Shown in pieces: positions 26,279 through 36,571 of a DNA stretch of 64,000 bases; within the stretch, counting starts at the first letter, position 1; each line of letters starts with the position of its first letter. The stretch is from the NCBI GenBank assembly GCA_002730525.1, contig PCAK01000033.1, positions 62,001 to 126,000 on the forward strand. The letters run 5' to 3'. Position numbers and translations under genes: made by a program. The stretch comes from Acidobacteriota bacterium. Its GTDB lineage: Bacteria > Acidobacteriota > Vicinamibacteria > Vicinamibacterales > UBA823. The notes below the pieces were generated by a model that was given only the letters and a program-made list of their open reading frames with translations, ran no database searches and was not told the origin of the DNA.

Positions 26279-27153
26279 ATCGCCGCCAGGTGCCCCGGCG
26301 CCACCTCGCGCAGCGGCGTACTCCGATCGAACTGCGTGTCATCCACGGCGATCCGCGTTCGTTCGGCGTCCGGATCGAGCACTGGGATCGCCGAGAGCAG
26401 CGCTTGCGTGTACGGGTGCTGCGGACGGTCGAAGAGCGCGGCCGTCGGCGCCTGCTCCACGATCTTCCCCAGGTACATGACCGCGACCCGGTCGCAGATG
26501 TGCTGGACCAAACGCAGATCGTGCGCGACGAACAGATAGGTCAGCTTCAGCCGTTCCTGCAGGTCCATCAAGAGGTTGATTACCTGCGCCTGGATCGAGA
26601 CGTCCAGGGCGGAGACAGGTTCGTCCGCGATGACGAGTGAGGGGTTCAGGGCCAGCGCACGTGCCACGCCGATCCGCTGACGCTGACCGCCGCTGAACTC
26701 GTGAGGGTAGCGCTTGAGATGGGCGGGGTCGAGGCCGACCAACTGGAACAACTCCGCGACCCGATCGCGCCGCTGCTCCCGGCCGCCCATCTTGTGAATG
26801 ACGAGCGGCTCCTCGACGATGTCGCCCGCCCGCATCCGTGGGTTGAGCGATGAGTATGGATCCTGAAACACCATCTGCATCTGTCGCCGAGCCCGCCGCA
26901 TCTGTTCGGCCGAGTACGCCAGGACGTCCTCACCCCTAAAGCGCACCTCACCCGAGGTCGACTCGATCAACCGGAGGATGCAGCGTCCAGTTGTCGTCTT
27001 GCCGCTGCCCGACTCGCCGACCAGGCCGAATGTCTCACCCTCGGCGATGGTGAAGCTGATGTCATCGACAGCCTTGACGACGGTGGGCTCGGCGAACAGG
27101 CCGCGGCGCCGGACGAACCGCTTCACGAGCGACCGAACCTCGACGAGCGGCAT
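26275..27153 (-). CDS. Oligopeptide/dipeptide-type ABC transporter ATP-binding protein (OppF/DppF-like)
   Basis: 292 residues. Walker [21 protein letters not shown] (about 40-59), the Q-loop [14 protein letters not shown], the ABC signature [20 protein letters not shown], Walker [14 protein letters not shown] and the switch His in [14 protein letters not shown] are all present. The product powers a peptide/nickel-type importer. It is shorter than many OppF proteins and lacks the Cys-rich tail kept by its partner. It starts within the stop of the OppD-like gene (TGATG). No permease or binding protein gene is adjacent. Confidence 0.9.
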   Translation of the reverse strand: MPLVEVRSLVKRFVRRRGLFAEPTVVKAVDDISFTIAEGETFGLVGESGSGKTTTGRCILRLIESTSGEVRFRGEDVLAYSAEQMRRARRQMQMVFQDPYSSLNPRMRAGDIVEEPLVIHKMGGREQRRDRVAELFQLVGLDPAHLKRYPHEFSGGQRQRIGVARALALNPSLVIADEPVSALDVSIQAQVINLLMDLQERLKLTYLFVAHDLRLVQHICDRVAVMYLGKIVEQAPTAALFDRPQHPYTQALLSAIPVLDPDAERTRIAVDDTQFDRSTPLREVAPGHLAAI

Positions 27154-28163
27154 CAGCCGAATCCCTCAGCGTCGTGCAGGTAGCACCGCACGTCGTGTCC
27201 CGGCTCGATTGGCGCGACGGAGGGCGGCGCGTCGTCGCATCGGTTCATCCGATCCGGGCATCTGGGCGCGAACGCGCAGCCCGGCGGTAGCTGGCCGAGC
27301 GGGGGCACGGTGCCTTCGATCGCCTTCAACCTGGCGCCGGGAGTGCCGCCGGGCAACGACGCCAGCAGCCCTCGTGTGTAGGGATGCTTCGGGCGACGGA
27401 AGATGTCCCGCACGGCTCCCTGTTCGACGATGCGTCCGGCGTACATGATGGCGATCCGGTCGGCCGTTTCGGCCATGACGCCCAGGTCGTGGGTGATGAG
27501 CAGCACGGAGAGCTCGAACCGCGCCTTGAGGTCGCGGAGCAGATCCAGGATCTGAGCCTGGAGCGTGGCGTCGAGCGCGGTGGTCGGCTCGTCGGCGATC
27601 AACAGCGCCGGCCGGCACGCCAGCCCCAGCGCGATCATCACGCGCTGGCGCAGGCCGCCTGAGAGCTGATGCGGGTAGTCGTCGTACCGCAGGTTCGGGT
27701 CGGGGATACGCACCGACTCGAGCAGTTCGACGACCGCGTCGCGCGCGCCACGACGGTCGACGCACTTGTGCGCTAGCAGCGCCTCGGCGACCTGGCTGCC
27801 GATCGAGAACACCGGGTTGAGCGCGGTCATCGGCTCCTGGAAGATCAGGGCGATCTCGCCGCCGCGCACCTCTCGCATCTCGCGCTCAGAGATCGCAAGG
27901 AGGTTGCGCCCGCGGAGGCGGATGGCGCCCGCGGCGATCCGGCCCGGCGATTCCACGAGCCGCATGATGGAGAGCGCCGTGACGGACTTTCCGCTGCCCG
28001 ATTCCCCGACGAGTCCAAGCGTCTCGCCGGCGTGGACGGCAAAGCTGACGTCGTCGACGGCGGTCAGCTCGCCCTTGGCGCCGAAGACCGTTGTCAGCCC
28101 GTCGACCTCCAGCAGCGCCGACGCCCCGCGCGTCGGAGGGTCCGCCGCTGCCGCCAGCGTCAT
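27153..28163 (-). CDS. Oligopeptide/dipeptide-type ABC transporter ATP-binding protein (OppD/DppD-like)
   Basis: 336 residues. Walker [21 protein letters not shown], the Q-loop [17 protein letters not shown], signature [18 protein letters not shown], Walker [21 protein letters not shown] and the H-loop [15 protein letters not shown] are intact. The C-terminal oligopeptide-transporter extension [15 protein letters not shown] is present; in some relatives these cysteines hold an Fe-S cluster. It pairs with the OppF-like protein. Its ATG overlaps the mutase stop as ATGA, an unusual coupling between a B12-dependent mutase and an importer. Confidence 0.9.
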   Translation of the reverse strand: MTLAAAADPPTRGASALLEVDGLTTVFGAKGELTAVDDVSFAVHAGETLGLVGESGSGKSVTALSIMRLVESPGRIAAGAIRLRGRNLLAISEREMREVRGGEIALIFQEPMTALNPVFSIGSQVAEALLAHKCVDRRGARDAVVELLESVRIPDPNLRYDDYPHQLSGGLRQRVMIALGLACRPALLIADEPTTALDATLQAQILDLLRDLKARFELSVLLITHDLGVMAETADRIAIMYAGRIVEQGAVRDIFRRPKHPYTRGLLASLPGGTPGARLKAIEGTVPPLGQLPPGCAFAPRCPDRMNRCDDAPPSVAPIEPGHDVRCYLHDAEGFG

Positions 28164-29767
28164 TCGAACCCGCCTTCACGGTGCTCGCCGAAGACCGCGC
28201 GAAGCGCGTCGGCGACCTCGCCGACCGTGGCGCCGACCTCGACCGCCGCGACGATCGACGGCATCAGGTTGGCGGTCCCGCGTGCCGCCAGGGACACCGC
28301 CTCCAACGTGGCGTGGCACGCCCGCTCATCGCGGCGGGCGCGATGGCGGCGCACGCGTTCGACCTGGGCGCGTTCGATCGCCGGGTCGATCTCCAGGCCG
28401 GCGATGGTGGTCGCGTGGGCATCGGCGAATCGATTCACGCCGACCACGACTTGCTCGCCGCGTTCGATCGCCTGCTGTTCGCGATATGCCGATTCGTGGA
28501 TCTCACGCTGCACCGTGCCGGCCTCGATCGCGGCCAGAGTGCCACCCTGCTCGTCGATCGCGTCCAGCATCTTGCCGACGTCAGTTTCGAGCGCGGAGGT
28601 CTGCTGCTCGACGGCGTAGGCGCCGGCCAGAGGATCTACGGTGCTCGCCACGCCCGTCTCCTCGGCCAGAATCTGCTGGGTCCTGAGCGCCAGGCGCGCT
28701 GACTCCTCGGTCGGCAACCCCAGCGCTTCGTCGCGGCCGTTGCAGTGAAGGGACTGGGTGCCGCCCAGGACCGCGGCCAGCGCCTGCAGCGCCACTCTCA
28801 CGGTGTTGTTGTCGGGTTGCTGCGCGGTCAATGTGCTCCCGGCCGTCTGGGTGTGGAACCGGAGCTGCTGGGCGGCCGGGTTCGTGGCGCCGAAGCGGTC
28901 CCGCATCAGGCGGGCCCAGAGCCGCCGGGCTGCGCGGAACTTGGCGACTTCCTCCAGCACGTCGTTTTGCGAGGCGAAGAAGAACGAGAGTCGCTGGCCG
29001 AATCGGTTGACGTCGAGGCCCGCGGCGATCGCCGATTCGACGTAGGCCACGGCATTGGCGAGTGTGAAGGCCACCTCCTGGGCCGCCGTCGAGCCGGCCT
29101 CGCGAATGTGGTACCCGCTGATGGAGATGGCGTGCCAGCGGGGCAGTTCCTCCGCGCAATAGGCGAAGACGTCGGTGACAAGCCGCAGCGAGGCTCGTGG
29201 CGGAAAGATGTAGGTGCCGCGCGCGACGTATTCCTTGAGGATGTCGTTCTGTACCGTCCCGCCCAGTTGGTCGGGTGACACGCCCCGCCGGCGGGCCAGC
29301 GCCACGTAGAGCGCGAGCAGGATGCACGCGGTCGCGTTGATCGTCATCGACGTCGTGATCCGATCGAGCGGAATACCGTCGAAGAGATCCTGCATGTCGC
29401 CGAGCGAGTCGATCGCGACGCCGACCCGTCCCACCTCGCCGGCAGCCAGGGCGTGGTCCGAGTCATAGCCGATCTGGGTCGGGAGATCGAAGGCGACCGA
29501 GAGGCCCGTGACGCCCTGTTCGAGTAGATATCGATAGCGCGTGTTGGACTCGAGCGCGGTGCCGTAGCCGGCATACTGGCGCATCGTCCAGAGGCGCCGT
29601 CGATACATCTCGGGGTGGATCCCGCGCGTGTACGGGAACTCACCGGGGACGCCGAGATCGCGGTCGGGAACCCAGTCCGCGAGATCCTGCGGGCGGGCCG
29701 CCGTGGGGACCGACGCCGCCGCTCGAGCCGGTCGCGTCGACTGAGTTCGCCGAGTCGACTGAGCCAT
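28160..29767 (-). CDS. Methylmalonyl-CoA mutase-family large subunit, no B12-binding domain
   Basis: About 535 residues from the ATG at 29767. It is the catalytic TIM-barrel part of acyl-CoA mutases: [80 protein letters not shown] and [17 protein letters not shown]. The cobalamin domain with DxHxxG is absent, so a separate small subunit is needed; none is in the window. RQYAG and the Arg in ASLRLVTD fit methylmalonyl-type rather than isobutyryl-type (RQFAG) enzymes, by recall of the family. A TACAAT box at 29778-29783 overlaps the earlier ATG at 29779, favouring the second Met. It heads the mutase-oppDF operon. Confidence 0.87.
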   Translation of the reverse strand: MAQSTRRTQSTRPARAAASVPTAARPQDLADWVPDRDLGVPGEFPYTRGIHPEMYRRRLWTMRQYAGYGTALESNTRYRYLLEQGVTGLSVAFDLPTQIGYDSDHALAAGEVGRVGVAIDSLGDMQDLFDGIPLDRITTSMTINATACILLALYVALARRRGVSPDQLGGTVQNDILKEYVARGTYIFPPRASLRLVTDVFAYCAEELPRWHAISISGYHIREAGSTAAQEVAFTLANAVAYVESAIAAGLDVNRFGQRLSFFFASQNDVLEEVAKFRAARRLWARLMRDRFGATNPAAQQLRFHTQTAGSTLTAQQPDNNTVRVALQALAAVLGGTQSLHCNGRDEALGLPTEESARLALRTQQILAEETGVASTVDPLAGAYAVEQQTSALETDVGKMLDAIDEQGGTLAAIEAGTVQREIHESAYREQQAIERGEQVVVGVNRFADAHATTIAGLEIDPAIERAQVERVRRHRARRDERACHATLEAVSLAARGTANLMPSIVAAVEVGATVGEVADALRAVFGEHREGGFE

Positions 29768-29777
29768 GACGCGATGC

Positions 29778-29783
29778 ATTGTA
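29778..29783 (-). promoter_or_regulatory. -10 box of the mutase operon
   Basis: The minus strand reads TACAAT, ending 10 bases before the ATG at 29767, so the leader would be only about four bases. It overlaps the alternative ATG at 29779, which would then not be transcribed. Confidence 0.45.
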
Positions 29784-29809
29784 GTGCAGGCCCGCCGCCG
29801 GTGCTCGCC

Positions 29810-29838
29810 TTGACACCCCCGGATCGCCCGTTTAGAAT
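29810..29838 (+). promoter_or_regulatory. Consensus sigma70 promoter with long leader
   Basis: TTGACA at 29810-29815, a 17-base spacer, and TAGAAT at 29833-29838. It is the best full -35/-10 pair I found here. Predicted transcription begins near 29845, about 138 bases before the small conserved gene at 29983. Confidence 0.75.
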
Positions 29839-29880
29839 GTGGCTAGTTCATCAAGATCTCTTTCGACAGATGAGCGAACC

Positions 29881-29970
29881 ATGGCGGCGATCCTCCTCTC
29901 GCGTTGCAAGCGCAGAAGCGGATGGCGAGGAGTCCCTGTGTACGATCTGTACGGCGGGGCGATCCGGTAA
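29881..29970 (+). CDS. Possible 29-residue leader peptide
   Basis: Within the leader of the next gene an ATG at 29881 opens a 29-codon frame that begins MAAILLSRCKRR and ends VYDLYGGAIR, with its TAA at 29968-29970 merging into the AAGGAGGG ribosome-binding site of the gene at 29983. It is basic at the start. A second overlapping frame from ATG at 29870 (42 codons, ends 29998) also exists, so either or neither may be translated. I know no homologue; this is a prediction from position alone. Confidence 0.25.
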   Translation: MAAILLSRCKRRSGWRGVPVYDLYGGAIR

Positions 29971-29982
29971 GGAGGGTCGAGG

Positions 29983-30315
29983 ATGGACGACGTCGTGAAT
30001 CGGTTGGCGCGTGAGCTGGCCGATGCCATCGCCGCAGCCGTTGCGGAAGACCCAAAAGTCGAAGCCTGCCGGGAGAAATCCCGGGCGGCCGGTTACGAGA
30101 TGCGGGTGTCGCTCGAGGCGGTCATCGGCTTCGTGAATCGGTCCAATCCGACGGCGCTCGCCAAGGTTGGGACGACCCGAGAGGTCACGGCGGGCCAAGG
30201 GATGGAAATCAGCGCCAACGACCGCCGTTTCCTGCGCTCACTCAGGATTGCGGTTGAAGAAAAGCCAGAGAAGCCCGAGACCCCCGAGAAACCGGAGAAC
30301 ACCGGCGTCGAGTAG
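29983..30315 (+). CDS. Small conserved hypothetical protein
   Basis: 110 residues. A strong ribosome-binding site (AAGGAGGG, seven bases before the ATG) and a consensus promoter upstream show it is a real, probably well-expressed gene. The sequence is helical and charged: VVNRLARELADAIAAAVAED, then KVEACREKSRAAGYEMRVSL, and ends in a Glu/Pro/Lys repeat (EKPEKPETPEKPEN) that looks disordered. There is one cysteine and no signal peptide or membrane segment. I recognise no family. It stands alone, convergent with gpmI 11 bases away. Confidence 0.7.
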   Translation: MDDVVNRLARELADAIAAAVAEDPKVEACREKSRAAGYEMRVSLEAVIGFVNRSNPTALAKVGTTREVTAGQGMEISANDRRFLRSLRIAVEEKPEKPETPEKPENTGVE

Positions 30316-30326
30316 CCCCGACGCCG

Positions 30327-31868
30327 TCAACCGGCGACACGTAGGTCGCGCCCCGTCATCGCCGGCGCCGGCTCGATCCCCAGCAACGCGAGCAAGGTGG
30401 GCGCGACGTCGCGCAACGTCCCGTCGCGCAGTTCGCCACTCTCCTGACCTCCTATCAGCAGTACAGGCACGGTGTTCATCGTGTGCGCCGTGTGCGGGCA
30501 TTGCCGCTCAGCGTCCCACAGCAATTCGGCGTTGCCGTGGTCAGCGGTCACGACGACCGTGCCGCCCGCGGCGCGGACCGCCTCGACGATCCGCCCGAGG
30601 CAGCCGTCCAGTGTCGTGACGGCGCCGACCGTCGCGTCGAGCTTGCCGGTGTGCCCGACCATGTCGGCGTTCGCGAAGTTACAGATGATCATCCGGTGCC
30701 GGCCGGCCTGGACATCCTCGACCAGATGGTCGGTGATGCCGCGCGCGCTCATCTCGGGCTGCAAGTCGTAGGTCGGGACCTGGGGTGACGGGACCAGAAT
30801 CCGGTTCTCTCCGGCGTAGGGCCGTTCTTCTCCGGAGTTGAAGAAGTAGGTCACGTGCGCGTACTTCTCGGTCTCGGCCAGCCGCAGATTCGTCACGCCG
30901 TGTGTGGCCAGCACCTCCGCCAGGTTGCTCGAGAACTCCTGCGGCGGAAAGAGGACGTCCAGTCCGTAGGTCGCGTCGTACTCGGTCAGCGTCGTGCAGT
31001 GGAGCCGCGGGTGCCGGCGTCGCGCGAAACCGTCGAAGTCCGAAAACGCCACAGCGCGGGTCAACTGCCGGGCTCGGTCCGCTCGGAAGTTGAAGAAGAT
31101 CACGGAGTCGTCGTCGTCCATCCGGCCGATGGGACGGCCGTCGGCATCCACGATGACCGCCGGTTCGACGAATTCGTCGGTGACGCCCTCGGCGTAGGAC
31201 GCCGTGAGCAGATCGGCGGCCCGCACCGCCGGCCGTGCCTCGCCGGAGACGATCGCATCGTAGGAGCGCTTGGTCCGGGGCCACCGTCGGTCGCGGTCCA
31301 TGGCAAAGTAGCGGCCACAGACCGAGGCGATCCGACCCACACCGAGGCGGTCCATCGTCTGTTCGACGGCGGTGACGTATTCGACGCCGGCGTTCGGCGG
31401 CGTATCCCGACCGTCGGTCAGCGCGTGTACGAACAGGCGCGACACTCCGAGATCGGCCGCCCGTGCGAGCAGCGCCTCCAGATGGCGGCGGTGGCTGTGC
31501 ACGCCGCCGTCAGACACGAGCCCGACCAGGTGGAGCGCGCGGCGGTCCGCGCAGCGGCGCATGGTGTCGGTCAGGACGACGTTGTCGGCCAGCGCACCAT
31601 CCGCGATCGCCGCGTCGATCCGGGTGATGTCCTGGTAGACCACGCGGCCGGCGCCCAGGTTCATATGGCCGACTTCCGAGTTGCCCATCTGATCGGCGGG
31701 CAACCCGACGGCCTCGCCGCTCGCAACCAGAGACGCATGCGGGAAGCGGTCGACCAGTTCGTCGTACACCGGGGTGTCGGCGAGGGCGATCGCGTTGTGC
31801 TCTCGTGTTTGCCGCAGACCCCACCCATCCAGCACGACGAGAACGAGCGGCGGCGAGTGGGTCAGCAT
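30327..31868 (-). CDS. gpmI: 2,3-bisphosphoglycerate-independent phosphoglycerate mutase
   Basis: 513 residues, the typical length. VLVVLDGWGLRQTREHNAIA at the start gives the first metal-binding Asp, MGNSEVGHMNLGAGRVVYQD holds the catalytic Ser of the phosphoserine intermediate, HALTDGRDTPP and FNFRADRARQLTRA are intact, and MIICNFANADMVGHTGKLDA with VVTADHGNAELLWD gives the remaining Mn ligands. It interconverts 3- and 2-phosphoglycerate in glycolysis. It follows enolase by 16 bases on the same strand, an operon of consecutive glycolytic steps. Confidence 0.97.
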   Translation of the reverse strand: MLTHSPPLVLVVLDGWGLRQTREHNAIALADTPVYDELVDRFPHASLVASGEAVGLPADQMGNSEVGHMNLGAGRVVYQDITRIDAAIADGALADNVVLTDTMRRCADRRALHLVGLVSDGGVHSHRRHLEALLARAADLGVSRLFVHALTDGRDTPPNAGVEYVTAVEQTMDRLGVGRIASVCGRYFAMDRDRRWPRTKRSYDAIVSGEARPAVRAADLLTASYAEGVTDEFVEPAVIVDADGRPIGRMDDDDSVIFFNFRADRARQLTRAVAFSDFDGFARRRHPRLHCTTLTEYDATYGLDVLFPPQEFSSNLAEVLATHGVTNLRLAETEKYAHVTYFFNSGEERPYAGENRILVPSPQVPTYDLQPEMSARGITDHLVEDVQAGRHRMIICNFANADMVGHTGKLDATVGAVTTLDGCLGRIVEAVRAAGGTVVVTADHGNAELLWDAERQCPHTAHTMNTVPVLLIGGQESGELRDGTLRDVAPTLLALLGIEPAPAMTGRDLRVAG

Positions 31869-31884
31869 GGGGCGCGAGGCGCGG

Positions 31885-33269
<1,385 letters not shown>

Positions 33270-33346
33270 TGTGCTTCGGGGTCGCCACCGGGCCGCTGGC
33301 GGGCTAAATGCACACGGAATCAGGGGTTCGACTTACTTCGGCGGGG

Positions 33347-33376
33347 TTGCCTAACATGCCCGAGGGCCTGTACACT
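33347..33376 (+). promoter_or_regulatory. Possible promoter of the secreted-protein/barrel pair
   Basis: TTGCCT at 33347-33352, an 18-base spacer and TACACT at 33371-33376 on the plus strand, about 50 bases before the ATG at 33426. Each box matches the consensus in part. It faces away from the eno promoter. Confidence 0.35.
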
Positions 33377-33425
33377 TACCTGAGACTTGCCGCGACGAAT
33401 CCCCAGTTCTCGGAGCAACTATTCA

Positions 33426-34484
33426 ATGTTCGCCAACCACCAGCGAGCGGCCTTGAGGGTCCTCACGCTGGGTGTGAGCCTGCTGGCCACGGCCGGTGTG
33501 GCGGCGGCGCAGATCGCGGTCGCCGAATCCGACGCGCTGTTGACCGAGGCTGAACGCGCCGAGGCAGCCAGGCTGCTGCCGCTGATGGACGCGGCGCTGT
33601 CGGGGGAAGGCGCGACCGACCTGGTGGCCAGCCTGCGGTGGGACTTCCTCAAGGCGCAGGAAGGGCAGGTGTACGTGCCCTTCACGCTCAGCCTTAATCC
33701 CGAAACGACCAGCCAGTCCGTGACGGTGTACGTCCGGCTGGCACCGGCCGGCATGGTCTTGACGCCGCCGCCGGCGCCCGTGCCGGGCGAGCCGGTCCCG
33801 CCCGTGGAGCCCCCGTCGTATCCGTTCGAGGATGTGCACTTCATCGACATGCGGCTGTCGGCGAGCGGAGACTATCTCGTGCGGCGCGCGTTCGCGGTGC
33901 CGCCGGGGTCCTATGATCTGTATATCGGGATCAAGGACTCGGAATTGGTGGAGACCGACTCGGTGGAAGTCCGGAGCGGTGTGCTCAAGCGCACGGTGGA
34001 CGTGCCCGACTTGTGGGGCGGCCAGTTCACGACGAGTTCGATTTTCGTCACCGAGCGGGTGGAGCCGATTCCGGCGCCGCTGTCGCCGGAGCAGCAGCGG
34101 TCCGACCCGTACGCCATCGGCTCCGCGCGGATCGTGCCGCGCGATGTCATGCAGTACGAGAAGACCGACACGCTGTCGTTCCTGTTGTTCATCTACAACC
34201 CGCAGCTCGCCGAGCAGAAGCCGAACGTGACGGTCGAGTACAACTTTCACCGGCGGACCGCGTCGAGCGAGGAGTTCTTCAACGCCACGACACCGCAGAC
34301 GCTGAGCGCCGAGACCTTGCCGCCAGCGTTCGACATGGCGGCGGGTCACCAGCTCTCGGCCGGTCAGAACGTGCCGCTGAGCGCGTTTCCCGAAGGCGTC
34401 TACCGGCTGGAAATCAACGTGATCGACAACGAAGCCGAGGCCTCGATCTCACGCAACGTGAACTTCACCATCGTCGGATCCTGA
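33426..34484 (+). CDS. Secreted protein of unknown function paired with an outer-membrane barrel
   Basis: 352 residues from the ATG at 33426, which places a signal peptide (RVLTLGVSLLATAGVAAAQ) at the start; an earlier in-frame ATG at 33387 is less likely. The mature part is beta-rich with YVPFTLSLNPETTSQSVTVY, a Pro-rich linker (TPPPAPVPGEPVPPVEPPS) and repeated strands such as DYLVRRAFAVPPGSYDLYIG and TLSFLLFIYNPQLAEQKPNV. It looks like tandem immunoglobulin-like or GWxTD-associated beta-sandwiches, but I do not recognise a named family. It is followed 18 bases later by a TonB-receptor-like barrel gene with a GGAGGG site, so the two probably act together at the outer membrane. Confidence 0.75.
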   Translation: MFANHQRAALRVLTLGVSLLATAGVAAAQIAVAESDALLTEAERAEAARLLPLMDAALSGEGATDLVASLRWDFLKAQEGQVYVPFTLSLNPETTSQSVTVYVRLAPAGMVLTPPPAPVPGEPVPPVEPPSYPFEDVHFIDMRLSASGDYLVRRAFAVPPGSYDLYIGIKDSELVETDSVEVRSGVLKRTVDVPDLWGGQFTTSSIFVTERVEPIPAPLSPEQQRSDPYAIGSARIVPRDVMQYEKTDTLSFLLFIYNPQLAEQKPNVTVEYNFHRRTASSEEFFNATTPQTLSAETLPPAFDMAAGHQLSAGQNVPLSAFPEGVYRLEINVIDNEAEASISRNVNFTIVGS

Positions 34485-34502
34485 GGAGACACCGGAGGGA
34501 CG

Positions 34503-36449
34503 ATGAGTCAGCACTACCCCGTCGTTGCCGTCGTCGTTGCCAGCGTCGTTGTCGGCGTGTGCGATCCGGTTGCGGCCCAGCGCCCGGAGAGCCCGGCACG
34601 TTCGGTGGCCCAGGTGGCCGTCGCCGGAGACGCGGTGGTCTACGGTGTCGTGACCGATGCAGCAGGCCGTCCGCTCGATGGCGCGATGGTGTCGATGCTC
34701 GGCACGTCAGCCACGACCCTGGCCGTGACCGATCGCGACGGCCGCTACGAACTGAGTGGTCTGCTTCCGGGGCCGTACCTTCTGCGAGCCCACCTCCAGG
34801 GATACGCCGCGCACGGCCGGGATTTCGTCGAGCTGTCGCCCGCCGGCAGGTTGGAATACGCGCTCACGCTGCGCGCGACGCCGGCTGGCGACGCGATTGA
34901 GCCTGAAGTCATTGCCGCTGGTTTCGTTGCGCCGGCGCAGGGCGCGTCAGCCGATGGCCAGGGCGCCGACACAGCCAACACCGAAGACGAAGACGCGCTG
35001 ACGACAGAGGCCACACCAGGGCACGACCACAGCGAACTGGCCTGGCGGCTGCGGCACGCGCGCCGTAGCGTGCTGAAGGAAGCCACCCAGATGGCGGCTG
35101 TGGATGTGAGCCAGGACGACACGCCGTTCATGCCTGGGACGATGTCGTTCTTCGGCCAGGCCATGGCTTCGTCCGCGCACGTCGCGTCGTCGTTCTTCAG
35201 CGGGGCGCCGTTCACCGGCGAGGTCAACCTGCTGACGACGGGTGCGATCGACAGCCCCGGCGATCTGCTTTCGACGGACTTCGGCCCGCGGGGCGTGGCC
35301 TATCTCGAGCTGGGCACGCCCGTGGGCACGGTCGGTGCCTGGTTGGCACAGGGTGCGATGACGCGAGGCGACGTGTCGTCGTGGATCGTGGCCGGCTCGT
35401 ATATCGACGAGTTGGCCAACGAGCACACGGTCGACCTCGGCGTCTCCTACGCCGCCCAGCGCTACAACGGCGGAGATCCCGCGGCGATTACCGCGCTCCG
35501 TACCGACAGTCGCACCGTGAGTTCGATGTACGGCTTCGACAGCTGGCGGGCTTCCCGCGCGCTGACGGTGGACTACGGGCTGCGCGTCTCGAATTACGAC
35601 TACCTGCCCTCGGCGTCGCTGTTGAGTCCGCGGCTCGGCGTGACGGTGTCGCCGGCTGAGCGGACGCGCGTCAAGGCCTCGTTCGCCCAGGCGATGCGCG
35701 CGCCCGGGGCTGAGGAGTTCCTGCCGCCGTCCGACATGGGATTGTGGCTGCCGCCAGAGCGGACGTTCTCGCCGTTGACGCCGGGTGCGGAGTTTCGGGC
35801 CGAGCGGTCGCGACACCTGGCGGTTGCACTCGAGCGCGACCTCGGGACGGCCTACGTGGTTGGCGTGCGCCGATTCACCGAGCGGGTCGACGACCAGTTG
35901 GTCACGCTGTTTGGCGTGCGCGGTGCCTCGGGACTCCAGTCGAGTTTGAACCACTACTTCGTGGCCAATGGCGGCAACGTCGACGCCGATGGCTGGGGCG
36001 TCACCCTCAGCCGCGACGTCGCCGGGCGACTGACCGGGTCGGTCGACTATTCGTACACCCGGGCGCTCTGGGACGCGAGTACCGAGCCGTCGATGTTCTC
36101 GGCGCGCGTGCCGAGCGCGATCCGCACCGGGACTGAACGCTTCCACGACGTGACCACGGCGGTGCAGACCCACATCCCCGAAACCGATACACGCGTCTTC
36201 GTCCTGTACAAGATCAACACCGCGTACGCCGCGGCGGCTCCGGACGTCGGCGTGCCGGGACTCGACGCCCGATTCGACGTCCAGGTGAAGCAGCGGCTGT
36301 CGTTCCTGCCCTTCGATGGGAGCGACTGGGAAGTGCTCGTGGCGGTGCGGAACCTGTTCCGTGAAGATCTGGGCGACGGCGTCTACGACGAGTTGCTCGT
36401 CGTCAAGCCACCGAAGCGGATCGTCGGTGGCTTGCTCGTCAGGTTTTAG
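34503..36449 (+). CDS. TonB-receptor-like outer-membrane barrel with regulatory-like N-domain and no obvious plug
   Basis: 648 residues. Signal peptide (about 1-26), then a carboxypeptidase-regulatory-like domain (about 45-125; VVYGVVTDAAGRPLDGAMVS, TDRDGRYELSGLLPGPYLLR), an acidic linker with Thr/Asp/Glu, and a barrel that ends in a strand closing on Phe (KRIVGGLLVRF). FAQAMRAPGAEEFLPPS and the NLFREDLGDGVYDELLVVK end are typical of TonB-dependent barrels, but the usual plug with its RGPxSxLYG-like motif is missing. It may be a plug-less or degenerate receptor. It is co-transcribed with the secreted protein just upstream. Confidence 0.72.
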   Translation: MSQHYPVVAVVVASVVVGVCDPVAAQRPESPARSVAQVAVAGDAVVYGVVTDAAGRPLDGAMVSMLGTSATTLAVTDRDGRYELSGLLPGPYLLRAHLQGYAAHGRDFVELSPAGRLEYALTLRATPAGDAIEPEVIAAGFVAPAQGASADGQGADTANTEDEDALTTEATPGHDHSELAWRLRHARRSVLKEATQMAAVDVSQDDTPFMPGTMSFFGQAMASSAHVASSFFSGAPFTGEVNLLTTGAIDSPGDLLSTDFGPRGVAYLELGTPVGTVGAWLAQGAMTRGDVSSWIVAGSYIDELANEHTVDLGVSYAAQRYNGGDPAAITALRTDSRTVSSMYGFDSWRASRALTVDYGLRVSNYDYLPSASLLSPRLGVTVSPAERTRVKASFAQAMRAPGAEEFLPPSDMGLWLPPERTFSPLTPGAEFRAERSRHLAVALERDLGTAYVVGVRRFTERVDDQLVTLFGVRGASGLQSSLNHYFVANGGNVDADGWGVTLSRDVAGRLTGSVDYSYTRALWDASTEPSMFSARVPSAIRTGTERFHDVTTAVQTHIPETDTRVFVLYKINTAYAAAAPDVGVPGLDARFDVQVKQRLSFLPFDGSDWEVLVAVRNLFREDLGDGVYDELLVVKPPKRIVGGLLVRF

Positions 36450-36521
36450 TACTCGGTCGGCAGTCCATTGAGACGACGGGGATCAATGAGGGTGCCGACC
36501 ATTTTCTTGAGTCGTCGCGAA

Positions 36522-36535
36522 TTCAAATTGTTGAA
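36522..36535. promoter_or_regulatory. AT-rich palindrome upstream of histidine kinase
   Basis: TTCAA-ATTG-TTGAA is a perfect 5-base inverted repeat in an AT-rich patch (36519-36555) that stands out from the GC-rich surroundings, about 40 bases before the kinase ATG. It may be an operator or part of the promoter; no clear -35/-10 pair is resolved. Confidence 0.35.
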
Positions 36536-36571
36536 CTATTGATTCGATTATTTGGATGGTGACACGCTGAG

